A DNA stretch of 40,231 nt from Sphingomonas canadensis (GCF_026013525.1 NZ_JAPDRA010000004.1:1-40231), one strand, 5' to 3'; positions 1 to 8,430 are shown, counted from the stretch's first letter. Notes: generated by a model from the letters alone, not told the origin. Translations and numbers: made by a program.

Positions 1-194
1 GCGCCTATGACGCCGCCGACGGCGCCGACGCGCTCGTCATCGTCACCGAATGGGATGCGTTCCGCGCGCTCGACCTCACCCGCCTCAAGGAGCTCCTCAA
101 CGCGCCCCTCCTGGTCGACCTCAGGAACATCTATCCCCCAGCCGACGCAAAACGCGCAGGCCTCAACCTCGTCTCCATCGGCAAACCAAACTGA
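1..194 (+). CDS. UDP-glucose 6-dehydrogenase, C-terminal fragment
   Basis: This is the last 63 residues of a protein cut by the left edge; the reading frame begins with the codon at base 3. The tail contains DALVIVTEWDAFRALD and LVDLRNIYPP, the C-terminal NAD-binding part of the UDP-glucose/GDP-mannose dehydrogenase family. WDxFR and DxRNxY are typical of the UDP-glucose branch, which oxidises UDP-glucose to UDP-glucuronate with two NAD+. The catalytic Cys domain lies outside the window. The gene converges on a UDP-glucuronate epimerase-like gene, which fits a shared sugar-nucleotide pathway. GDP-mannose dehydrogenase is a less likely alternative. Confidence 0.85.
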   Translation, partial: AYDAADGADALVIVTEWDAFRALDLTRLKELLNAPLLVDLRNIYPPADAKRAGLNLVSIGKPN

Positions 195-204
195 ACCGCG
201 CGCG

Positions 205-234
205 GCCGGGCTCCTGAAGCTTCGGGAGCCCGGC
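205..234. terminator. Hairpin between convergent ugd-like and epimerase genes
   Basis: A nearly perfect palindrome has 10-base arms at 205-214 and 225-234 around a GAAGCTTC core. A second hairpin with 6-bp arms follows at 249-266, just before the epimerase stop codon. The position between two converging stop codons suggests a bidirectional transcription stop. No T-tract is present on either strand, so intrinsic termination is inferred, not shown. Confidence 0.5.
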
Positions 235-268
235 ACGCATTGCGCGATGCCCGGCCGTTACCGGGCGC

Positions 269-1264
269 TCAGTCCGCGTAGAATTCGCGATACCATTGGA
301 CGAAGCGGCGTACGCCCTCGGCAACCGGGGTGCGCGGGGCATCGCCGGTCAGGCGGCAGAGCAGGCTGGTGTCGGCGTCGGTCGCCAGCACGTCGCCCGC
401 CTGCATCGGCAGGAAATTCTTCTGCGCCTGCACGCCCAGCGCGTTTTCCAGCGTGGTGATGAAGTCCATCAGCCCCATCGGCTGGCCGCCGCCGATGTTG
501 ACGACGCGGAACGGCGCGACCGGGGACAGGCTGTCGCCCTCCACCGGATCCTTGCCCGGCACCGCTTCGGCCAGCCGCGCGATCGCCTCCACCAGATCCT
601 CGACATAGGTGAAGTCGCGGGTCATCTGGCCGTTGTTGTAGACGTCGATCGGGCGCCCTTCCAGAATCGCCTTGGTGAACTTGAACGGCGCCATGTCGGG
701 CCGGCTCCACGGCCCATAGACGGTGAAGAAGCGGAAGAAGGTCATCGGCACGCCGAACAGATGGGCATAGCTGTGCCCCATCAGTTCGGTCGCGCCCTTG
801 GTCGCGGCATAGAGGCTCACCGGCGTCTGCGTGCGCTGCGTCTCGGCGAACGGCATCTCGGTGTTGGCGCCATAGACCGAGCTGGTCGAGGCGACGAGCA
901 GGTGCTTCGGCGGATGATGCCGCGCCAGCTCCAGCAGGTTGAAGGTGCCGACCAGATTGGTGGCGATATAGCTTTCGGGATGGTCGATCGAATAGCGCAC
1001 GCCCGCCTGGGCGGCGAGGTGGATCACCACGTCCGGCGCGAAATCCTGCCACGCGGCGGACAGCGCGGGCGCATCCTCGATCGAGATTCGCGCCAGGCTG
1101 AACTGCGGATGATTGGTGAGGACGGCGTTGCGGCCTTCCTTCAACGCGGGATCGTAATAGGGGCTGAAATTGTCCACCCCCAGCACGGTCGCGCCGCCCT
1201 GGAGCAGCCGGCTACAGGTGTGGAAGCCGATGAACCCGGCTGAGCCCGTCACGAGTACGCGCAC
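269..1264 (-). CDS. UDP-glucuronate 4-epimerase-like SDR enzyme
   Basis: This 331-residue extended short-chain dehydrogenase/reductase probably interconverts UDP-glucuronate and UDP-galacturonate. Visible features are the NAD-binding GSAGFIG motif at residues 7-13, the DNFSPYYDP stretch after beta-2, the active-site STSSVYG (127-132) and YAATK with Tyr152/Lys156, and [15 protein letters not shown], a signature of uronic-acid epimerases. The start is the GTG at 1264, where AGGGGG lies 8 bases upstream and the protein begins directly at the Rossmann strand (MRVLVTG). A longer in-frame ATG start at 1402 would add 46 unlike residues. Its substrate would come from the adjacent UDP-glucose dehydrogenase. 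UDP-glucose 4-epimerase is a less likely alternative. Confidence 0.88.
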   Translation of the reverse strand: MRVLVTGSAGFIGFHTCSRLLQGGATVLGVDNFSPYYDPALKEGRNAVLTNHPQFSLARISIEDAPALSAAWQDFAPDVVIHLAAQAGVRYSIDHPESYIATNLVGTFNLLELARHHPPKHLLVASTSSVYGANTEMPFAETQRTQTPVSLYAATKGATELMGHSYAHLFGVPMTFFRFFTVYGPWSRPDMAPFKFTKAILEGRPIDVYNNGQMTRDFTYVEDLVEAIARLAEAVPGKDPVEGDSLSPVAPFRVVNIGGGQPMGLMDFITTLENALGVQAQKNFLPMQAGDVLATDADTSLLCRLTGDAPRTPVAEGVRRFVQWYREFYAD

Positions 1265-1417
1265 TTCACCATCCCCCTGTCGCCGATCCAACCCAGCCTG
1301 CCTTGCAAGACCGATCCCGCGCTGTCCAGACGGCGGCATGGAATTTTTTGCACCTGCGAACGGAATCGAGATCATCGCGGAGATTGCGGGCACGGCCGCC
1401 ATGTTGCACGAAGGTCT

Positions 1418-1446
1418 TTGCGCCGGGCCGCAACAAATCCTATCGT
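1418..1446 (+). promoter_or_regulatory. Possible gmd-fcl promoter
   Basis: TTGCGC and TATCGT are separated by 17 bases in the 221-bp divergent gap between the epimerase and gmd. The -10 box matches 4 of 6 sigma-70 positions and the -35 box 3 of 6, so this is a moderate match placed 40-70 bases before the gmd start. Nothing else in the gap was recognised. Confidence 0.3.
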
Positions 1447-1485
1447 GCGCGCATCCTAGGCAACCCGGGCATTTTCGAAAATCAT

Positions 1486-2568
1486 ATGGAGCAAGCGACT
1501 GTGGCCAGCCGGAAGGTTGCCCTGATTACGGGCGTTACGGGGCAGGACGGCGCCTATCTGGCCGAACTCCTGCTGGCCAAGGGCTATGAGGTACACGGCA
1601 TCAAGCGCCGTTCCTCGTCGTTCAACACGGGCCGCATCGACGGCATCTATCAGGACCCGCACATCGACGGCGCCCGGTTCCGCCTCCACTATGGCGACAT
1701 GACCGATGCGACCAACCTGATCCGCATCGTGCAGGAAACCCAGCCGACCGAGATCTACAACCTCGCCGCGCAGAGCCATGTGCAGGTCAGCTTCGAGACG
1801 CCCGAATATACCGCCAATTCCGACGCGCTGGGCACGCTGCGCCTGCTGGAGGCGATCCGCATCCTGAAGATGGAATCGAGCTGCCGCTTCTACCAGGCGT
1901 CCACGTCGGAGCTGTACGGGCTGGTGCAGGAGGTGCCGCAGCGCGAGACCACTCCCTTCTACCCGCGCTCGCCCTATGCCGCGGCGAAGCTCTATGCCTA
2001 TTGGATCGTGGTCAATTACCGCGAGGCCTATGGCATCCACGCCTCCAACGGCATCCTGTTCAACCACGAAAGCCCGCTGCGCGGCGAAACCTTCGTCACG
2101 CGCAAGATCACCCGCGCCGCCGCCGCGATCAAGCTGGGGCGGCAGGACAAGCTCTACCTCGGTAACCTCGACGCGCAGCGCGACTGGGGCCATGCCCGCG
2201 AATATGTCCGCGGCATGTGGCTGATGCTGCAACAGGACACGCCCGACGATTATGTGCTCGCGACCGGCGTGACCACGCCTGTGCGCACCTTCGTCCAATG
2301 GGCGTTCGAGGATGCGGGCATCGCGATCGAATGGCGCGGCGCGGGCGTGGAGGAGAAGGGCTATTGCGCCGCCACCGGCCGCTGCCTGATCGAGGTGGAC
2401 CCGCGCTATTTCCGCCCGACCGAAGTCGATCTGCTGATCGGCGATCCCAGCAAGGCGCGCGAGAAGCTGGGCTGGAGCCATGAGACCCCCGTGCGCGAAC
2501 TGGCGCGCGAGATGGTGGCGCAGGACCTGATCGCGATGGCCGATGCTCCCATCGCGAAGGACGGCTGA
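1486..2568 (+). CDS. gmd: GDP-mannose 4,6-dehydratase
   Basis: Converts GDP-D-mannose to GDP-4-keto-6-deoxy-D-mannose with bound NADP(H), the first step toward GDP-L-fucose. The 360-residue protein shows [11 protein letters not shown] at 15-25, the family stretch [13 protein letters not shown], the active-site STSELYG (139-145) and YAAAK with Tyr164/Lys168; the length is normal. Two starts are possible. The ATG at 1486 has no clear ribosome binding site, while the GTG at 1501 has GGAG nine bases upstream and would give 355 residues starting just before the Rossmann strand. The ATG is reported, but the GTG is a strong rival. It lies four bases ahead of fcl, forming an operon. Confidence 0.95.
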   Translation: MEQATVASRKVALITGVTGQDGAYLAELLLAKGYEVHGIKRRSSSFNTGRIDGIYQDPHIDGARFRLHYGDMTDATNLIRIVQETQPTEIYNLAAQSHVQVSFETPEYTANSDALGTLRLLEAIRILKMESSCRFYQASTSELYGLVQEVPQRETTPFYPRSPYAAAKLYAYWIVVNYREAYGIHASNGILFNHESPLRGETFVTRKITRAAAAIKLGRQDKLYLGNLDAQRDWGHAREYVRGMWLMLQQDTPDDYVLATGVTTPVRTFVQWAFEDAGIAIEWRGAGVEEKGYCAATGRCLIEVDPRYFRPTEVDLLIGDPSKAREKLGWSHETPVRELAREMVAQDLIAMADAPIAKDG

Positions 2569-2572
2569 GGCG

Positions 2573-3514
2573 ATGGGCGGCCCGTTTTCGCTTGCCGGCA
2601 AGCGCGTCTATGTCGCCGGGCACAGCGGCATGGTGGGCTCCGCGCTGGTGCGGCGGCTCGCGTCGGAGGATTGCGAGCTGCTGACGGCGACCAGCGCCGA
2701 GCTGGACCTGCGCGATCAGGCGGCGGTGCGCGCCTGGTTCGCGGACCGGCGGCCCGACGCGGTGTTCCTGGCCGCGGCCAAGGTGGGCGGCATCCTGGCC
2801 AACGACAGCTATCCCGCCGATTTCCTCTACGACAACATGATGATCGAGGCGAACGTGATCGAGGCGGCGTTCCGCAACGATGCCGCCAAGCTGATGTTCC
2901 TCGGATCGTCGTGCATCTATCCCAAGTTCGCGCCCCAGCCGATCGAGGAGTCCGCGCTGCTCACCGGCCCGCTGGAGCCGACCAACGAATGGTATGCGGT
3001 CGCCAAGATCGCGGGGATCAAGCTCTGCCAGGCCTACCGCCGCCAGCATGGGCGCGATTTCGTGTCGGCGATGCCCACCAACCTCTATGGCCCCGGCGAC
3101 AATTTCGACCTTCAGTCCAGCCACGTCATGCCAGCGCTGATCCGCAAGGCGCATGAGGCGAAGCTGACCGGCGCGCCCGGCATCACCATCTGGGGCACGG
3201 GCACGCCGCGCCGCGAGTTCCTCCACGTCGATGACCTGGCCGATGCCTGCGTCTTCTTGATGCAGACCTATTCCGAGGCGGAGCATATCAACGTGGGATC
3301 GGGCGAGGACCTGACCATCCTGGAACTGGCGCAGGCGGTGTGCCGGGCGGTGGGATATGAAGGCGATATCGCCTGCGACACCAGCAAGCCCGACGGCACG
3401 CCACGCAAGCTGATGAGCGCGGAGCGGCTACGCGCGATGGGCTGGGCGCCGTCGATCCCGCTCGATGCGGGTATCGCTTCGGCCTATCGTTGGTTCCTGG
3501 AGAACCGGGCCTGA
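2573..3514 (+). CDS. fcl: GDP-L-fucose synthase
   Basis: This 313-residue SDR performs the 3,5-epimerisation and NADPH-dependent 4-reduction of GDP-4-keto-6-deoxy-mannose to GDP-L-fucose. Visible are [10 protein letters not shown] (16-25), GSSCIYP (111-117, with the catalytic Cys114), YAVAK (Tyr141/Lys145), [11 protein letters not shown] and the epimerising His184 in SSHVMP. These correspond to the Ser107, Cys109, Tyr136, Lys140 and His179 set of the E. coli enzyme. The ATG at 2573 fits the family N-terminus; an upstream in-frame start at 2543 inside gmd is unlikely. With gmd it forms a complete GDP-fucose pathway from GDP-mannose. Confidence 0.95.
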   Translation: MGGPFSLAGKRVYVAGHSGMVGSALVRRLASEDCELLTATSAELDLRDQAAVRAWFADRRPDAVFLAAAKVGGILANDSYPADFLYDNMMIEANVIEAAFRNDAAKLMFLGSSCIYPKFAPQPIEESALLTGPLEPTNEWYAVAKIAGIKLCQAYRRQHGRDFVSAMPTNLYGPGDNFDLQSSHVMPALIRKAHEAKLTGAPGITIWGTGTPRREFLHVDDLADACVFLMQTYSEAEHINVGSGEDLTILELAQAVCRAVGYEGDIACDTSKPDGTPRKLMSAERLRAMGWAPSIPLDAGIASAYRWFLENRA

Positions 3515-3527
3515 GGCCTCGCGCGGC

Positions 3528-4169
3528 TCAGCGCGGATCGCGCACCGTGATGTTCATCGCGATCGAGATGCGCTCGCCCGCCCCCTGATGCGGGCGGACA
3601 CCGTGGCGCATCCACGCCGGGAACAAGATCAGGTCGCCGCGCTCGGGCAGGATGCGGTGCTCCACCTGCTGCGGCTCGCCGTCAGCGCCCAGCGGGCGGA
3701 AGCCCGGGACGGTCATCACCGGCAAAGGGAACCGCGGGTCCTCCAGATAGAGCTCGCCGCCCTCCCCCGGCACCGCGACATAATAGACCGCGGCCCACAG
3801 CACCCCCGGATGCGCATGGCTCATGTTGAGCGCGCCGGGCGGGGAGACATTGGCCCACATCCGCACATGCCAATCAAGCGCCGCGGCATCGCGCCCGTCG
3901 AACCACGAGATGCGCCGCGCCATGCGCACCGCCGTATCGCGCAACTGCTCCGCCGCCTCGCCGCCCCAGGCCAGCATGTCGGTGGCCGAATGCCAGCCGC
4001 CCACGTTCGACCGGCCCAGCCCGGGATGCTCGGCCATGTGGCGGCGGATCACGGCCTCCAGCGCTTCGGTCATCGCCTCCGCGCCGGAGAGCTTGCCGTG
4101 GAACACGCAGGTTTCGAACAGCGCCAGCCGTTCGGCGCGAACGCGGATCGATTCGGGAGCCTCGGCCAT
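3528..4169 (-). CDS. Putative 2OG-Fe(II) oxygenase-like protein
   Basis: This 213-residue protein resembles the TIGR02466/2OG-FeII_Oxy_5 family of putative Fe(II)/2-oxoglutarate-dependent oxygenases. The C-terminal half has the family pattern: NMSHAHPGVLWAAVYYV (115-131, His118/His120 as likely iron ligands), a YLEDPR strand, then GDLILFPAWMRHGVRPH with distal His189, and ERISIAMN with the Arg that would hold the co-substrate. AGGGA lies 8 bases before the ATG. No substrate can be read from the sequence. It is convergent with fcl, 13 bases apart, so a link with sugar synthesis is only positional. Confidence 0.75.
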   Translation of the reverse strand: MAEAPESIRVRAERLALFETCVFHGKLSGAEAMTEALEAVIRRHMAEHPGLGRSNVGGWHSATDMLAWGGEAAEQLRDTAVRMARRISWFDGRDAAALDWHVRMWANVSPPGALNMSHAHPGVLWAAVYYVAVPGEGGELYLEDPRFPLPVMTVPGFRPLGADGEPQQVEHRILPERGDLILFPAWMRHGVRPHQGAGERISIAMNITVRDPR

Positions 4170-4229
4170 GGCTGGTCCCTATAGTCTGTTTCAGCCGGGC
4201 TGGAACACTCGCGCCGCCGCCCTATGCCC

Positions 4230-4670
4230 TCACCAGATCCAGCCGCGCGCGGCCGCCCTGCGCGCCAGCCAGAGCTGGAACCCCGCCACCGCGACGATCA
4301 CCAGCGGCAGCGGCACCACCGTCATCGCCCCCTTGTGCGCGATCAGCCCAGTGCCGAGCAGCACATAGCCGAACTGGATCACCACCCCGGCCAGCGACAG
4401 CACGTAAAGCGGCACCGCCCAGCGCGAGCGCAGCAGCAGCGCCAGCGATCCCAGCAGCGCGCCCACCACCGCCACCGCATAGACCGGCGTGAACCAGCCC
4501 GGCAGCGCCGCATAATAGGCGCGGTCCCAATCGGTCGCCTGCGGGTCCATCGCCGGGCCGAAGGCGATGTGGAGGTAGAACATCATGCAGCCGGTCATGC
4601 CCCACAGCAGCAGCGCGGCGGCAACCGCGACGAACCACCTTGGCGGGCTGGGACGGAAATCTGCGGACAT
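4230..4670 (-). CDS. Four-helix membrane protein, unknown function
   Basis: I do not recognise this 146-residue protein. It has four hydrophobic segments: WFVAVAAALLLWGMTGC, WFTPVYAVAVVGALLGSLALLL, VPLYVLSLAGVVIQFGYVLL and VVPLPLVIVAVAGFQLWL, with a short soluble loop between the first two and a basic C-terminal tail. The start at 4670 follows GGGGAGAA with good spacing; the longer frame from 4709 has no such site. It would sit in the inner membrane. It has no operon partner apart from the oxygenase-like gene 60 bases downstream of its stop's opposite side. Confidence 0.7.
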   Translation of the reverse strand: MSADFRPSPPRWFVAVAAALLLWGMTGCMMFYLHIAFGPAMDPQATDWDRAYYAALPGWFTPVYAVAVVGALLGSLALLLRSRWAVPLYVLSLAGVVIQFGYVLLGTGLIAHKGAMTVVPLPLVIVAVAGFQLWLARRAAARGWIW

Positions 4671-4816
4671 GGCGTTCTCCCCATTCGGGCCGGGCGCGCA
4701 GCCCGGCATCCGGGAGGATAGGATGGATCGGGCACCGCCGCCATGCCCGTAACGAAGTGGCTTCCCCTTCCCGATTCGCGTGATTAGCCTGCGGCCCGAA
4801 AGTTTAGGGGAGTATC

Positions 4817-5269
4817 ATGATCCGCAGCCTGTTTTTCGCAGCACTCGCGCTTGTCGCCGCGAGCCCCGCCTCCGCCCAGAGCTGGCAGCTCGTCACTTTG
4901 AGCGGCAAAGCGCCACAGCGCGCCACATGGTTCGTCGACAGCGATTCGATCGCTATCCCTGGCACCAAGGGCACCATCCGCACCCAGACGATCTACGAAG
5001 GCATCACCGATGATCGCGACTTCGACCGATCGGTCCACAAGCGCGAGGTGGATTGCAGCACCATCACCTCGACCATCATCGACATCAGCTATTATGTGGG
5101 CGGATCGCTGATCTCGTCCGATCAGAGGCGCGGCAACACCGTCACCCACCAGCCGGGATCGGTGATGTACGCGGTGGTCGCCGCAGCCTGCCGCCGTTCA
5201 GGCTATATCCAGGGGCCGATCGCCGATCCGGAAGGCTGGAGCCGCAAATATTTCGCGGCGAAACCCTGA
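4817..5269 (+). CDS. Exported small protein, adhesin-E-like fold possible
   Basis: This 150-residue protein begins with a clean signal peptide (MIRSLFFAALALVAASPASAQ, cleavage expected after ASA), so it is periplasmic or secreted. The mature part starts WQLVTLSGKAPQRATWFVDSDSI, which resembles the beginning of surface-adhesin E-type domains (a tryptophan strand followed by a D-x-x-S-I turn). That resemblance is weak. Two cysteines (DCSTIT and AACRRSG) could form a disulfide. AGGGGAG precedes the ATG by 6 bases. Its stop codon lies in the stem of a terminator hairpin. Confidence 0.75.
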   Translation: MIRSLFFAALALVAASPASAQSWQLVTLSGKAPQRATWFVDSDSIAIPGTKGTIRTQTIYEGITDDRDFDRSVHKREVDCSTITSTIIDISYYVGGSLISSDQRRGNTVTHQPGSVMYAVVAAACRRSGYIQGPIADPEGWSRKYFAAKP

Positions 5270-5284
5270 TCCCAGGGCCTTTTT
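5264..5284 (+). terminator. Intrinsic terminator of the exported protein gene
   Basis: CCCTG (5264-5268) and CAGGG (5273-5277) form a short stem with a four-base loop, followed by CC and five T residues. The left arm overlaps the TGA stop. The stem is short for a high-GC genome, but the T-run supports Rho-independent termination before the convergent ArsC-like gene. Confidence 0.5.
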
Positions 5285-5315
5285 CAGCGTCGCCGAACCG
5301 GCACCGGGGCGCTGG

Positions 5316-5663
5316 TCAGAGCAGCGCCGCTGCGTAGCGATCGGGCGCGAAGCCGACCAGCAGCCCGCCGGGATATTCGATCACCGGCCGCTTGATCATC
5401 GACGGCTGGGCCAGCATCAGCGCCTTGGCCTTTTCCGCGTCCAGCCCCTCGCGATCCGCCTCGGGCAGCTTGCGGAAGGTGGTGCCCGCGCGGTTCAGGA
5501 TGCGCTCCCACCCCTCCGCCGCGATCCAGGCGTCCAGCCGCGCCGGATCGGCGCCCGCCTTCTTATAGTCGTGGAAATCATAGGCGACGCCATTGGCATC
5601 CAGCCAGACGAACGCCTTCTTCATCGTGTCGCAGTTCTTGATGCCGTGGATGGTGACGCGCAT
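5316..5663 (-). CDS. ArsC/Spx-family reductase-like protein (YffB type)
   Basis: This 115-residue thioredoxin-fold protein belongs to the ArsC-related family. The N-terminus MRVTIHGIKNCDTMKKAF carries the single active-site Cys11 in NCDT. The cis-Pro strand appears as MIKRPVIEYPGGLLVGF, which replaces the RNRP loop of true arsenate reductases. The KNCDTMKKA pattern and the length match YffB-like proteins, whose role is uncertain and probably glutathione-linked thiol chemistry. True arsenate reduction is unlikely because the flanking Arg triad is missing. The gene stands alone, convergent with the exported protein gene. Confidence 0.85.
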   Translation of the reverse strand: MRVTIHGIKNCDTMKKAFVWLDANGVAYDFHDYKKAGADPARLDAWIAAEGWERILNRAGTTFRKLPEADREGLDAEKAKALMLAQPSMIKRPVIEYPGGLLVGFAPDRYAAALL

Positions 5664-5751
5664 GGATGCCCCGCTGCTGTTCGGGCATCGCGTCTAGAGC
5701 GGCCCGCGCGGCTTGGAAACCGGTTCGCGCCGGGGAGGCGCGCCTTGGGCG

Positions 5752-6168
5752 TCACCCGAGGAACCGGCCGAGCGTCACCACCTTCTGCCGCTCCAGCCCC
5801 AGCGCCTCATAGAAGCCGATCGCATCGGCATTGTCGTCGCGCACCATCAACTGGATCTTGGGGGCACCCCGCGTGCGCAACCATTGCTCCGCCGCGGCCA
5901 TCAGCGCGCGGCCCAGGCCCCGGCGGCGCGCATCGGGCGCGACGGCCAGATAATAGACCCAGCCGCGATGCCCGTCGAAGCCGGTCATCACGCTGCCCGC
6001 GATCGCGCCACCCGCATCGCGCGCCACCAGCACGGCGGAGGCGGCCCCTTCCGCCGCCATCGCGAAATCGGCGGCGGGATCGTTCCACGGGCGCGTCAGC
6101 CCGCATGCCTGCCACAGCGCGATCACCTCCACCGCATCGTGCGGCGCGGCGGGGGCGATCGCGGCCAT
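5752..6168 (-). CDS. GNAT acetyltransferase, YpeA-like
   Basis: This is a 138-residue Gcn5-related N-acyltransferase. The early GLTRPWNDP motif (23-31) is characteristic of the YpeA subgroup. The acetyl-CoA pyrophosphate loop is RRRGLGRAL (81-89) after the VYYLAVAPDA strand, and NADAIGFYEALGLERQ is motif B. The substrate of this subgroup is unknown. The ATG is only two bases from the stop of the lipoprotein gene upstream, so the two are almost certainly co-transcribed and translationally coupled. This ties the enzyme to the tandem exported-protein family. Confidence 0.87.
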   Translation of the reverse strand: MAAIAPAAPHDAVEVIALWQACGLTRPWNDPAADFAMAAEGAASAVLVARDAGGAIAGSVMTGFDGHRGWVYYLAVAPDARRRGLGRALMAAAEQWLRTRGAPKIQLMVRDDNADAIGFYEALGLERQKVVTLGRFLG

Positions 6169-6170
6169 GG

Positions 6171-6815
6171 TCAGCGGAAGACGCAGCTCAGCCCGGCCCA
6201 GAGGTCGGTGATCTTGGCCGTCGCCGCCTTGCCGTCGAGCAGGCCCGACATGCCGTCAGCCATGAACTCGGTGCCGAGCGTGCTTTCCTCGACATCCACC
6301 TTCTTCGCCGCCTTGCGCAGATCGGCCAGCGTCGATCCGATGGTGACGCCGCCCGGCGTGGCATAGCCCCCGCCCTCGCGTCCATCGAGCGACCAGCCGC
6401 CGAACTTGCCGCCCTGGACGAGCAGCGTCAGCCCGCCCTGGAACGCGACATGCTCGATCGGCCCGGCGCCGCATTCCTGGTTCACGCTGGCACTGAGCGG
6501 CTTGCCCAGCGCCGATGCGATCGCGGGCACCGCCACGTCGCGCGCCGCGCCGAACGCCACGGTGCGCTTCTCGCCGCTCTCGACATCGACGAGCAGCAGC
6601 CCTTCCGGGTCCAGCTTCAGCGCGGGCATGGCATGCGCATCGGCGGTTTCCGCCGCCGCCGCGTTGGTGTCCGCGGCCGCACCGTTGTCGCCGGGCACGA
6701 CCACATTCGCGTCGCCCGTCTCCACGGTGGTGGTGACATTGGCCGTCACGCCGCCGCTGCACGCCGCCAGCAGGGCAAGGCCCGCCAGTCCACCCATCGT
6801 ATGAAGCTTTTGCAT
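6171..6815 (-). CDS. Lipoprotein of a tandem exported family, copy 1
   Basis: This 214-residue protein has a lipobox: MQKLHTMGGLAGLALLAAC, so Cys19 should be lipidated. An Ala/Thr-rich linker (about 20-70) precedes a domain shared with the next two genes upstream. Shared pieces are AFGAARDV, NQECGAGPIEH, GKFGGWSL, GGVTIGSTLADL, GTEFMADGMSGLLD and a terminal AGLSCVFR. Two cysteines of the domain are kept in all three copies and probably form a disulfide. I do not recognise the family. The start at 6815 gives a proper signal sequence; the longer frame from 6848 does not. It is followed at two bases by a GNAT gene. Confidence 0.8.
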   Translation of the reverse strand: MQKLHTMGGLAGLALLAACSGGVTANVTTTVETGDANVVVPGDNGAAADTNAAAAETADAHAMPALKLDPEGLLLVDVESGEKRTVAFGAARDVAVPAIASALGKPLSASVNQECGAGPIEHVAFQGGLTLLVQGGKFGGWSLDGREGGGYATPGGVTIGSTLADLRKAAKKVDVEESTLGTEFMADGMSGLLDGKAATAKITDLWAGLSCVFR

Positions 6816-6880
6816 CTCAAATCCCCCCACAGATTCCCGGGCACTCAACCATGTTCGCGCTCGTCAGGCAATCGCGCCGC

Positions 6881-7405
6881 TCAGCCATAGACGCACTGCA
6901 CCCCGGCCTCGAGATCATGGACGCGATCCTTGTCGTTCAGCCGGCCGCTGACCTCGCCGATGGTGAATTCCTTGCCGAACTTGGTGTTCTGGATCTTGAG
7001 CCCCGGCACCAGCTTCAACAGGTCCGCGCGCTTCATGCCCACGGTCAGGCCCGAATTGCTGGAGATGCCGTCGCCGATCGCGTGCCAGCCGACGAACGCG
7101 CCGTCGACGAAGTTGAGCACCAGCCCGTTCTTCCACGCGATCTGATCGATCGGGCCGGGGCCGCAATCGGTCGAGGTCTCGATGCTCTCGGCCTCGCCCA
7201 GCACCTCCATCACCGAAGCGACGGCGAAGGGCCGGTCCGATCCGAAGGCGATCACCTTGTCCGTGCCCTCCTCCACCTGGAAGATCGCCAGGCCGTCCGG
7301 CTCCACCTTCACCGCGGCGGCGACATGCGCATCCTGCGCGGCCGCAACCTGCGGGAGCAACACCATCGCACCTGCGGCCAGCGCCGCGCGCAATCCCGTC
7401 TTCAT
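6881..7405 (-). CDS. Exported protein of the tandem family, copy 2
   Basis: This 174-residue protein has a Sec signal peptide (MKTGLRAALAAGAMVLLPQVAAAQ, cleavage after AAA) instead of a lipobox, so it should be soluble in the periplasm. The mature domain aligns with copies 1 and 3 along its length: AFGSDRPF, STDCGPGPIDQ, GAFVGWHA, SGLTVGMKRADLL, GKEFTIGEVSGRLN and AGVQCVYG. Copies 1 and 2 are the closest pair. GGAGG lies eight bases before the ATG at 7405. It is separated by 65 bases from copy 1 and by 147 bases from copy 3. Function unknown. Confidence 0.8.
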   Translation of the reverse strand: MKTGLRAALAAGAMVLLPQVAAAQDAHVAAAVKVEPDGLAIFQVEEGTDKVIAFGSDRPFAVASVMEVLGEAESIETSTDCGPGPIDQIAWKNGLVLNFVDGAFVGWHAIGDGISSNSGLTVGMKRADLLKLVPGLKIQNTKFGKEFTIGEVSGRLNDKDRVHDLEAGVQCVYG

Positions 7406-7451
7406 CCTTGCATCCTCCCCGTGCGAAACGCCGCCCGGCACCATGCCGGCA

Positions 7452-7471
7452 CGGCGGCGGGACAGCCGCCG
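7452..7471. terminator. Hairpin between copies 3 and 2 of the tandem family
   Basis: Seven-base arms CGGCGGC (7452-7458) and GCCGCCG (7465-7471) enclose a six-base loop in the 147-bp gap. There is no T-tract. It could attenuate or stabilise transcripts between the paralogues. Confidence 0.3.
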
Positions 7472-7552
7472 CCCGGTTTCTCCGGCAGCCGCCCCGCAAC
7501 GCCTGTACGCAACCGGACAGCGCCCCCGGCCATGCCGCGGGGCGGAACGGGC

Positions 7553-8182
7553 TCAGCCGGCTTCCGGCGGAGCCTCGCAACCCGTGCCCGCGCCGAACAT
7601 CAGGATGCGCGCGTCGGCACCGTCGCCGTCCGCTTCGCCGCGCAGCCCGGCGACGGTGAACTTGTCGAGCCCGGTCGCGGGCTCCTTGCCCATCATCTTG
7701 ACCGGGCCGATCGCGCGCGCGTCCGCCAGCGTAGAGCCGACGTGCAGCCCCGGGCCGCTCACGAACTCGCTGCCGCCCATCAGCAGCCAGCCGATCATCT
7801 TCCCGTCCTTGAAATAGACGATCGCGTCGCCGGGATATTCGGCCGTGTAGAGCGAGCCCGCAGCGCAATCATAGTCCGCGACGTTCATCGGATCGCCGAT
7901 CGCGGCGTTCACCGCGGCCAGCACCGTCGCCTGATCCGCACCGAACGCGAACTCCTCCGTGCCGTCGTCTCCGGTGACCAGCAGCCCGGTTGCCAGCGGC
8001 TTGAGCGAGTCCCAGCTCAGCGGAGCGATGATCTGCTCCGGGGCTCCTTCGGCGTCCTGGCTGCCGGCGTCGTCATAGGTGACAGCCGAATCCTGCGCAT
8101 CCGGCGTCTCCTGCGCATACGCAGGCACGCCGCCCGCCACGCACATGGCCGCAGCGAGCGCAAATGAAAGTTTCCGAATCAT
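7553..8182 (-). CDS. Exported protein of the tandem family, copy 3
   Basis: This 209-residue protein has a signal peptide (MIRKLSFALAAAMCVAGGVPAYAQ) and an acidic linker of about 45 residues before the shared domain. Matching pieces are AFGADQAT, ADYDCAAGSLYT, GKMIGWLL, PGLHVGSTLADARA, LDKFTVAGLRGEAD and FGAGTGCEAP, so both conserved cysteines are present, but this copy is the most diverged (CxxGS instead of CxxGP). GGAGGAA precedes the ATG at 8182 by about seven bases; the frame could open 45 codons earlier but without a signal peptide. It would be the first gene of a five-gene run ending in the GNAT and perhaps the ArsC-like gene. Function unknown. Confidence 0.78.
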   Translation of the reverse strand: MIRKLSFALAAAMCVAGGVPAYAQETPDAQDSAVTYDDAGSQDAEGAPEQIIAPLSWDSLKPLATGLLVTGDDGTEEFAFGADQATVLAAVNAAIGDPMNVADYDCAAGSLYTAEYPGDAIVYFKDGKMIGWLLMGGSEFVSGPGLHVGSTLADARAIGPVKMMGKEPATGLDKFTVAGLRGEADGDGADARILMFGAGTGCEAPPEAG

Positions 8183-8282
8183 GTCTGCATTCCTCCCACC
8201 CTTGGAACGCAGTCCTAATGCGGCGGGCAAGCGAAACAATGGCTGAACGGATTGGGCGGAGCGGCCGCTTGGCGGGGAAGCG

Positions 8283-8430
8283 GCGAACGCGCACCGCGCG
8301 TCTTTTGTTATCCCCACGGCGCCTTGCGGCGCCGAGTGACGAAGCCGCGAACGCGCCCCGCGCGCCTTTCGTTATCCCCGCGGCGCCTTGCGGCGCCGAG
8401 TGACGAAGCCGCGAACGCGCCCCGCGCGTT
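8283..8430. repeat. 64-bp tandem repeat, 2.3 copies, downstream of guaA
   Basis: Two near-identical 64-base units at 8283-8346 and 8347-8410 differ at only a handful of positions, followed by a partial third copy of about 18-20 bases from 8411. Each unit holds an internal palindrome (CGGCGCC, loop TTGC, GGCGCCG). The array fills the space between the 5' region of exported copy 3 and the end of guaA. No coding frame was recognised in it. It may be a REP-like or duplication-derived sequence. Confidence 0.85.

Noticed and set aside
5316..5663. Arsenate reductase as the call for the ArsC-like gene
   Set aside because: It lacks the arginine triad and the ars operon context; the KNCDTMKK pattern matches the YffB branch.
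8283..8430. CRISPR array
   Set aside because: The units are directly abutting with no spacers of unique sequence and include the palindromes themselves; no cas genes are nearby.
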